Of a DNA stretch of 20,314 bases, positions 15,399 through 20,314 are shown in pieces (positions within the stretch are counted from its first letter, which is position 1; every line of letters begins with the position of its first letter). The notes below the pieces were generated by a model. It ran no database searches and was not told the DNA's origin. It saw nothing but the letters and a program-made list of their open reading frames with translations. Origin of the DNA: Arenicella sp. (lineage in GTDB: Bacteria > Pseudomonadota > Gammaproteobacteria > Arenicellales > Arenicellaceae). The position numbers and the translations under genes were made by a program. The stretch spans positions 1 through 20,314 of the forward strand of contig JAHHOC010000090.1 of NCBI GenBank assembly GCA_018677115.1, in the 5' to 3' direction.

Positions 15399-16850
15399 CT
15401 AGTCGCGCCAGAAGGTGGTGGTGAACAGCACTAGAAGGGTAAATAATTCAAGCCGGCCCAATAACATGGCGAATGCCAGGATCCATTTAGCGGCGTCATT
15501 AATGCTCGCATAGTTGTTGGCGACCTGTTCCAGTCCCGGACCGAGATTGTTTAGACAGGCAGCGGCGGCAGAAAACGCCGTCACGCCATCCAGACCAACA
15601 AGACAAAGTGCAAAACCGATCAGTGCGTAGCAGAAAATATAGGTGCAGAAAAATGCTGTTACCGTGGCGATAATCCGGTCGCTGACAGCTTTACCACCGT
15701 GCTTGATTGACAATACGGCGTTGGGGTGAACAAGGCGCACAATTTCACGCCGTACCTGTTTATACAACAATTCTATGCGCATTACCTTGATCCCGCCGGC
15801 AGTGGAGCCGGCACAGCCACCCATAAAGCTCAGCAGGATCAGCAGGACTGGCAGCGCCCCGGGCCACCAGGCGAATCCGCCGGAGGTGTAACCGGTGGTG
15901 GTGAGGACGGAAACAAGGTGAAATAAGCCCATCCGCACGGAACTATAAGTGTCCGGGTAGACCCCGCTGTAGGCCAGACCTGCGAGCAGTATAATTGCAG
16001 CAACAAACAATACTAAAAACATGTAACCATATTCGGTGTTGCGCAGATAAGGGAGCAGGGAGCGCGAGCGCCACGCCAGAAAGTGCAGGGAAAAATTTGC
16101 CGCAGCCAGCAGCATGAACACCATCGCCACCGCCTCGACTGCGGCATTGTCAAAAAAGCCGATACTCTGGTCATGAGTCGAAAAGCCACCAATAGCGACA
16201 GTGGAGAATGCGTGACAGATCGCGTCAAACACGGTCATCCCGGCAAGGTAGTAACTCAGCGCGCAAATGGAAGTCAGACCAACATAGATGTACCACAGCG
16301 CCTTGGCACTTTCGGTAATCCTGGGAGTCAACTTGGTATCCTTCATAGGACCAGGTGTTTCAGCACGGAACAACTGCATGCCACCGATGCCCAGCATCGG
16401 CATGATCGCGACCGCCAGGACTACGATTCCCATACCGCCCAGCCACTGAAGTTGTTGCCGGTAAAACAAGGTTGAATGCGGTAGCTCATCCAGTTTGGTG
16501 AGAATGGTACCGCCAGTAGTGGTGAGGCCAGACATGGACTCAAAAAAAGCGTCGGTTAGCGACAATGAATGGTGCGCTGAAAGCATGAATGGCAAGGCAC
16601 CAAAGCTGGCAAGCACGGTCCAGAATAAAACCACCACCAGAAAGCCATCCCGATAGCGCAGATCCCTCTTTACCTTGCGTACCGGCGCCCACAATAGCAA
16701 CCCGGTGAACAGGGTTACCACAAATGAGATTAAAAACGGCAGCGCATTTCCATCGATATATATCATGGAGACCAATATGGGTGCCAGGTGAGCAGCGCTG
16801 AACATGATCAGTAAAATCCCCAGTATTTTGATCACGACTTGAAAATGCAT
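15399..16850 (-). CDS. trkH: Trk potassium uptake protein TrkH
   Basis: TrkH is the K+-translocating channel subunit of the Trk system in the inner membrane. The 483-residue protein contains four M1-P-M2 repeats, each with its selectivity-filter loop: LTTTGG near 109-114, TVAIGG at 217-222, LTTTGY at 316-321 and NNLGPG at 434-439. The family's conserved segments MHFQVVIKILGILLIMFS, QQLQWLGGMGIVVLAVA and FMGGCAGSTAGGIKVMR are also present. The ATG at 16850 gives the normal N-terminus. It follows trkA by 37 bases on the same strand, so channel and gating subunit are likely coexpressed. It ends facing the palindromic terminator. Confidence 0.96.
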   Translation of the reverse strand: MHFQVVIKILGILLIMFSAAHLAPILVSMIYIDGNALPFLISFVVTLFTGLLLWAPVRKVKRDLRYRDGFLVVVLFWTVLASFGALPFMLSAHHSLSLTDAFFESMSGLTTTGGTILTKLDELPHSTLFYRQQLQWLGGMGIVVLAVAIMPMLGIGGMQLFRAETPGPMKDTKLTPRITESAKALWYIYVGLTSICALSYYLAGMTVFDAICHAFSTVAIGGFSTHDQSIGFFDNAAVEAVAMVFMLLAAANFSLHFLAWRSRSLLPYLRNTEYGYMFLVLFVAAIILLAGLAYSGVYPDTYSSVRMGLFHLVSVLTTTGYTSGGFAWWPGALPVLLILLSFMGGCAGSTAGGIKVMRIELLYKQVRREIVRLVHPNAVLSIKHGGKAVSDRIIATVTAFFCTYIFCYALIGFALCLVGLDGVTAFSAAAACLNNLGPGLEQVANNYASINDAAKWILAFAMLLGRLELFTLLVLFTTTFWRD

Positions 16851-16887
16851 TAGCTATCCGATCCGGTTATTGGCCTGGCAATAAAAA

Positions 16888-18267
16888 CTAGATAAAGGTG
16901 GCATCAACCTGGAAAAGCGCTTCTACATGCTGGATGCAGGACTTATCATCCATGAAAATAATCACATGGTCTTCAGGCTCTATTATTGTACTGACGCTTG
17001 GGATAATTACCTCGCCCGCCCGCACGATTGCGCCGACCCCGGTGCCTGGGGGAAAGGGAATGTCGCGAACGCCTCTGCCGATCACTTTGGAGGATGCTTC
17101 ATCACCATGAGCGATGGCCTCTATCGCTTCAGCACGGCCACCCCGTAATGCATGCACTGAAACTACATCACCGCGACGGATATGTGCCAGAACGCTGCCG
17201 ATGGTGGCGCCCGGAGGGGAGATCAGCACATCGATGTCGGGGTGATCGATGTGTTCAATGTAGGCAGGGCGGTTAACTAACGCCATCACCCGCCGGGCAC
17301 CGAGCTTGTTGGCCAGCTTGGCCGCCAAAATATTTATTTCATCGATCTCAGTTACTGCACAGAATACATCGGCGCCCTCGATATTTTCCTGCAGCAATAA
17401 ATTAGCGTCTGCGGCATCGCCATTCAATACGATTACGTGCCGAACAGCATCAGCAATCCTTTCTGCTCGTTGAGGGTCGAGTTCAATCAGCTTCACGCTG
17501 TAACCCTTACGGTCAAGTTCTTTAGCTAGATTGAGCCCAATATTGCCGCCGCCGGCAATGAAGATGCGCCGGGTCTTGTCGCTGTGGCCGCGCATTTCCT
17601 GCATAACAGCTTTAATATGTTTGCGGGCAGCGACAAAAAACACTTCATCTTCTTCCCTGATTACAGTCTCAGAGGTCGGGGTGATGACGTCTTTGTCGCG
17701 ATAGATGGCTGCGACTCTCGTCTCCACATTGGGCATATGCTCGTCCAATTCCGCTAATTGGCAATTAATCAGCGCTCCGCCGGCCACTGCTTTAACCCCA
17801 ACCAACTGTACCAGGCCGTCCGCGAAATCCAACACCTGGATGGCCCCCGGAAATTCTATTAGCCGTATAATATGGTCCTTAACGATCCCTTCCGGCGAGA
17901 TGATTACATCAATCTGGAACCCGGCTTCGTTTTCAAACAGCTCCAGATTATTCAAGTACTCACTGGATCGGATACGGGCTATTTTGGTTGGGGTGGCGAA
18001 AAAAGCCTCGGCGATCTGGCAGGCCACCATGTTGACTTCGTCATTGTCGGTGACTGCCAGTACCAGCGAGGCATCTTCGGCACCGGCTGCTCTCAACACA
18101 GATGGATGGGCCGCGTTACCAGTGACAGTTCGGATATCGAGACGGTTTTGAAGTTGCTGCAGAGGCCGATTGCGAATGTCTACTATCGTTACGTCATTCT
18201 CTTCCCCAACCAGCACTTCAGCGATTGAAATGCCGACTTGGCTGGCTCCCAGTATCAAGATTTTCAT
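16888..18267 (-). CDS. trkA: Trk system NAD-binding gating protein TrkA
   Basis: TrkA is the cytosolic nucleotide-binding regulator of TrkH. The 459-residue protein has two RCK units, each a Rossmann TrkA_N domain plus a TrkA_C domain. The first starts MKILILGASQVGISIAEVL, the second about residue 230 with FIAGGGNIGLNLAKEL and the acidic LIELD. TrkA_C segments follow at about 140-220 and 370-455 (DVVSVHALRGGRAEAIEAIA onward). In the first Rossmann motif the middle Gly of GxGxxG is Ser9 (GASQVG), where homologues generally have GAGQVG. The second motif is intact. It lies 65 bases after the NtrX-like gene and just before trkH, an order seen in other gammaproteobacteria. Confidence 0.96.
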   Translation of the reverse strand: MKILILGASQVGISIAEVLVGEENDVTIVDIRNRPLQQLQNRLDIRTVTGNAAHPSVLRAAGAEDASLVLAVTDNDEVNMVACQIAEAFFATPTKIARIRSSEYLNNLELFENEAGFQIDVIISPEGIVKDHIIRLIEFPGAIQVLDFADGLVQLVGVKAVAGGALINCQLAELDEHMPNVETRVAAIYRDKDVITPTSETVIREEDEVFFVAARKHIKAVMQEMRGHSDKTRRIFIAGGGNIGLNLAKELDRKGYSVKLIELDPQRAERIADAVRHVIVLNGDAADANLLLQENIEGADVFCAVTEIDEINILAAKLANKLGARRVMALVNRPAYIEHIDHPDIDVLISPPGATIGSVLAHIRRGDVVSVHALRGGRAEAIEAIAHGDEASSKVIGRGVRDIPFPPGTGVGAIVRAGEVIIPSVSTIIEPEDHVIIFMDDKSCIQHVEALFQVDATFI

Positions 18268-18332
18268 TATGCTATTTTGCCCCTGTGTTGGTACCCGATG
18301 GCCAAGCGCGCGATTGATTCATTCGCTGGGAT

Positions 18333-19739
18333 TCAATGCTTGGTCGCCTTTGTATCGCTGGCACTGATATTAAGCCCCTTCAGCTTGCGGTATAAATGGG
18401 TGCGCTCCAGCCCCACTATTTTTGCCAATTCGCTGACACTGCCGCCGACTTTGCTGAGGTGGTGAGATAAGTAGGCCTTTTCAAACCGTTCCTTCGCTGA
18501 GCGCATGTCGCCCTCGAAATAGTCGGGTAGTTTTGGCGCCTTGTTCTGCATATCCAGATCACCCCCGATAGCGGCGGTGACTTCTTCCGCGCTGATCTGC
18601 TGGCCGCTGTTAAGAACGATCAGCCGTTGTAACACATTTTGTAATTGGCGAACGTTGCCGGGCCAGTCATAGCTGCTGAGTACTTTTAATGCTCCATCCG
18701 CAATCGATGGCGTTTCGATCTGGTTTCGCCCGGCAATCTCTTCCATAAACAGATCTACCAGCTCAGGTAAGTCCTTGCGGCGTTGGCGTAGCGAAGGCAC
18801 ATGAATTGGGATCACATTCAATCGATAATAGAGGTCTTCACTGAATAAGCCCTTGTTGACAGCTTCCTGTGGGTTGCCGCTGGTAGTAACGATGACACGC
18901 ACATCCAAATCCAGGAATTGATCACCACCGATCCTTAAAAACTGTTGCTCCTGCAATGCACTCTGCAATTTGGTCTGGGTTTCACGGTTCAGGTCAAGCA
19001 CCTCGTTAATAACCAGTGTCCCACCGCGAGCGAGCTCGAAGCCACCTTTCAGAATCTTGCCATCAGCCTCGCTGCCGAACAATGCCTGAGATACAGAATC
19101 ACTTGGCATCGCGGCAAGATTAAGCTCCACGAACTCGCTTTCGGCACGAGGGCTGTTTTCGTGAATCTTGCGGGCTACCAAATGTTTGCCGGTGCCCGGA
19201 TCACCGGTGATAAACACCCATGAATCTGTTGGGCCTAAAAGCTTGATATGTCGCAATAGTTCCAGGCTGGCATCACTTTTGGAGACCATCGGCGATTCAA
19301 TTTGCAGGCGGCTCTTTAGGCGTTTGTTTTCTTCGCGCAGTGACGCATTCTCCAGGCCGCGTTCAACGCTTAGAATAAGCTTGCCGGTTGATAACGGTTT
19401 CTCAAGAAAATCATAGGCACCCAACTTCACTGCCTCGACCGCATTCTCTACGGTACCGTGCCCGGATATCATTATCACCGGTGTGCGATCCAGTTCGGAC
19501 TCCTCCATCCAGTGTTTCAATACTGAAATTCCATCTTCATCCGGCATCCAGATGTCGAGTAATACAAGGTTGGGGCGATTTTTCCGGAACTGAACACGGG
19601 CTTGCTTGGCGTTATCGGCAAGTGCAACCGAATAGCCTTCATCCTGGAGAATGTCACGCAGGATGTTGCGAATATCCTTTTCATCATCCACCACCAGAAT
19701 ATGCGGTTTGTTAGAGGTCACAATAGCTTTACCAGGCAT
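18333..19739 (-). CDS. ntrX: NtrX-like response regulator with a degenerate AAA+ domain
   Basis: This 468-residue response regulator pairs with the NtrY-like kinase upstream. The receiver domain (about 12-130) has Asp18/Asp19, phospho-acceptor Asp62 in LLDIWMPDEDG and Lys114. The AAA+ domain (about 150-390) has Walker A GDPGTGK (179-185), the LYYRLNVIPIHVPSLRQR arginine-finger region and the sensor II motif WPGNVRQL. A Fis-type helix-turn-helix (about 430-460, ELAKIVGLERTHLYRKL) ends it. Two core features are altered. The GAFTGA loop that contacts sigma54 is missing between ALFGSE and FELARGG, and Walker B reads GGTLVINEV, with Asn245 for the usual Asp. It may therefore act without sigma54, as suggested for some NtrX proteins. 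It lies 30 bases after the kinase gene and 65 before trkA. Confidence 0.9.
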   Translation of the reverse strand: MPGKAIVTSNKPHILVVDDEKDIRNILRDILQDEGYSVALADNAKQARVQFRKNRPNLVLLDIWMPDEDGISVLKHWMEESELDRTPVIMISGHGTVENAVEAVKLGAYDFLEKPLSTGKLILSVERGLENASLREENKRLKSRLQIESPMVSKSDASLELLRHIKLLGPTDSWVFITGDPGTGKHLVARKIHENSPRAESEFVELNLAAMPSDSVSQALFGSEADGKILKGGFELARGGTLVINEVLDLNRETQTKLQSALQEQQFLRIGGDQFLDLDVRVIVTTSGNPQEAVNKGLFSEDLYYRLNVIPIHVPSLRQRRKDLPELVDLFMEEIAGRNQIETPSIADGALKVLSSYDWPGNVRQLQNVLQRLIVLNSGQQISAEEVTAAIGGDLDMQNKAPKLPDYFEGDMRSAKERFEKAYLSHHLSKVGGSVSELAKIVGLERTHLYRKLKGLNISASDTKATKH

Positions 19740-19769
19740 TGATGCAAAGGATGGGTTTCAGTTATGGAG

Positions 19770-20314
19770 TCAGGTGGATTGCTCGGCTTGCCCAGAATGT
19801 AATGTATTTTGATTGCGATTGCCACGATAGGTTTGCATTGCATTTATCGGCAACCTGACGTGCATTGCGGTGCCACCCAGTTTACCGTCGCTGGCCCATA
19901 CCGAGCCGCTATGTTCTTCGATGATCCGTTTCACAATTGCCAGGCCTAGCCCCGAGCCCTTTGCCTTGCTGCTCACGTAGGGATCAAACAATGATTCACG
20001 AATATCAACCGGGATACCCGAGCCATTATCCTCGATGATCAAATCCACGTAGTTGCCAACCACTTCAGCGGCCACGGCGGTACGAATAGTGAGTTCAGGG
20101 TTGTTAATGTCGTGCAAGGCGTGACTGGCATTAATGACCAGATTATTCAATACCTGCCTTAGTGCGGAAGCGTTGGCTTTTATCTGCGGAAGGTCAGGCT
20201 CCAGCTTCAAGTTAACCCGGATGCCCTGCAGGCTCGAAGAGTGCAATTCAACAACATCCGTGATCAGTTGGTTCAAGTCCAGGGAGCGCAATTGAGCCCG
20301 CACCGGCTGTGCAT
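19770..20314 (-). CDS. ntrY: NtrY-like sensor histidine kinase, C-terminal part (runs off the window)
   Basis: This is the ATP-binding end of a sensor kinase; the frame is open to the right edge, so the sensor, HAMP/PAS and dimerisation segments with the phospho-His lie outside. The last 181 residues show the linker LDLNQLITDVVELH, the N box QVLNNLVINASHAL, the G1 box DNGSGIP, the F box region LFDPYVSSKAKGSG and the G2 box GLGLAIVKRIIEEHSG. A polar tail follows GTAMHVRLP. A GTG at 20303 is only an internal codon, not a start. The NtrX-like regulator 30 bases downstream makes it the likely partner kinase, and the order NtrY-NtrX-TrkA-TrkH supports the name. The signal sensed cannot be told from this part. 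Confidence 0.88.
   Translation of the reverse strand, partial: AQPVRAQLRSLDLNQLITDVVELHSSSLQGIRVNLKLEPDLPQIKANASALRQVLNNLVINASHALHDINNPELTIRTAVAAEVVGNYVDLIIEDNGSGIPVDIRESLFDPYVSSKAKGSGLGLAIVKRIIEEHSGSVWASDGKLGGTAMHVRLPINAMQTYRGNRNQNTLHSGQAEQST

Noticed and set aside
1..20314. CRISPR arrays, tRNA or rRNA genes, insertion sequences, phage or defence genes
   Set aside because: Looked for on both strands; no repeat arrays, transposase or integrase motifs, cloverleaf-like genes or recognisable defence domains were found.

Overview
The window is a gene-dense chromosomal segment of a moderate-GC gammaproteobacterium. The evidence is the order rpe … trpE-trpG-trpD-trpC with a monofunctional trpC, as in pseudomonads, the NtrY-NtrX-TrkA-TrkH locus, and the protein signatures in general. 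DUF2853 and the paired TIGR04283/TIGR04282 glycosyltransferase-like genes would suit a marine lineage, but this is inference; no 16S or other phylogenetic marker is present.

Layout. (1) 1-1257: a DegQ/HtrA-type periplasmic protease whose frame is broken by an amber codon. (2) 1388-6910 (+): rpe, a DUF938 methyltransferase, then trpEGDC behind its own promoter and leader. (3) 7021-8188 (+): an OsmC-family protein translationally coupled to a VOC/glyoxalase-fold protein, then a small Cys-containing protein of unknown function with its own promoter. (4) 8207-11089 (-): argF and argD with an ArgR-type operator, separated by a strong terminator from a short PuuD-like membrane protein. (5) 11318-13882 (+): argG, then the TIGR04283 and TIGR04282 glycosyltransferase-like genes. 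(6) 13860-14378 (-): a secreted MsrB. (7) 14379-14939: an intergenic region of 561 bases with an AT-rich core. (8) 14940-15281 (+): a DUF2853 protein, closed by a 28-base perfect palindromic terminator. (9) 15399-20314 (-): trkH, trkA, an NtrX-like regulator and the C-terminal part of an NtrY-like sensor kinase that runs off the window.

Functionally the window covers tryptophan synthesis from chorismate to indole-3-glycerol phosphate (the trpF, trpB and trpA steps are not here), the last steps of arginine synthesis (argD, argF, argG; argH is not here), K+ uptake with an adjoining two-component system, and envelope or oxidative-stress repair (DegQ, OsmC, MsrB).

I found no convincing undescribed multigene system. 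Most of the window is core metabolism. The points most worth a second look are the amber codon in degQ, the NtrX-like regulator with no GAFTGA motif and a changed Walker B, the PuuD-type membrane domain without a cytochrome domain, the 82-residue Cys protein, the glycosyltransferase pair without visible arsenic genes, and the ArgR-like operator.
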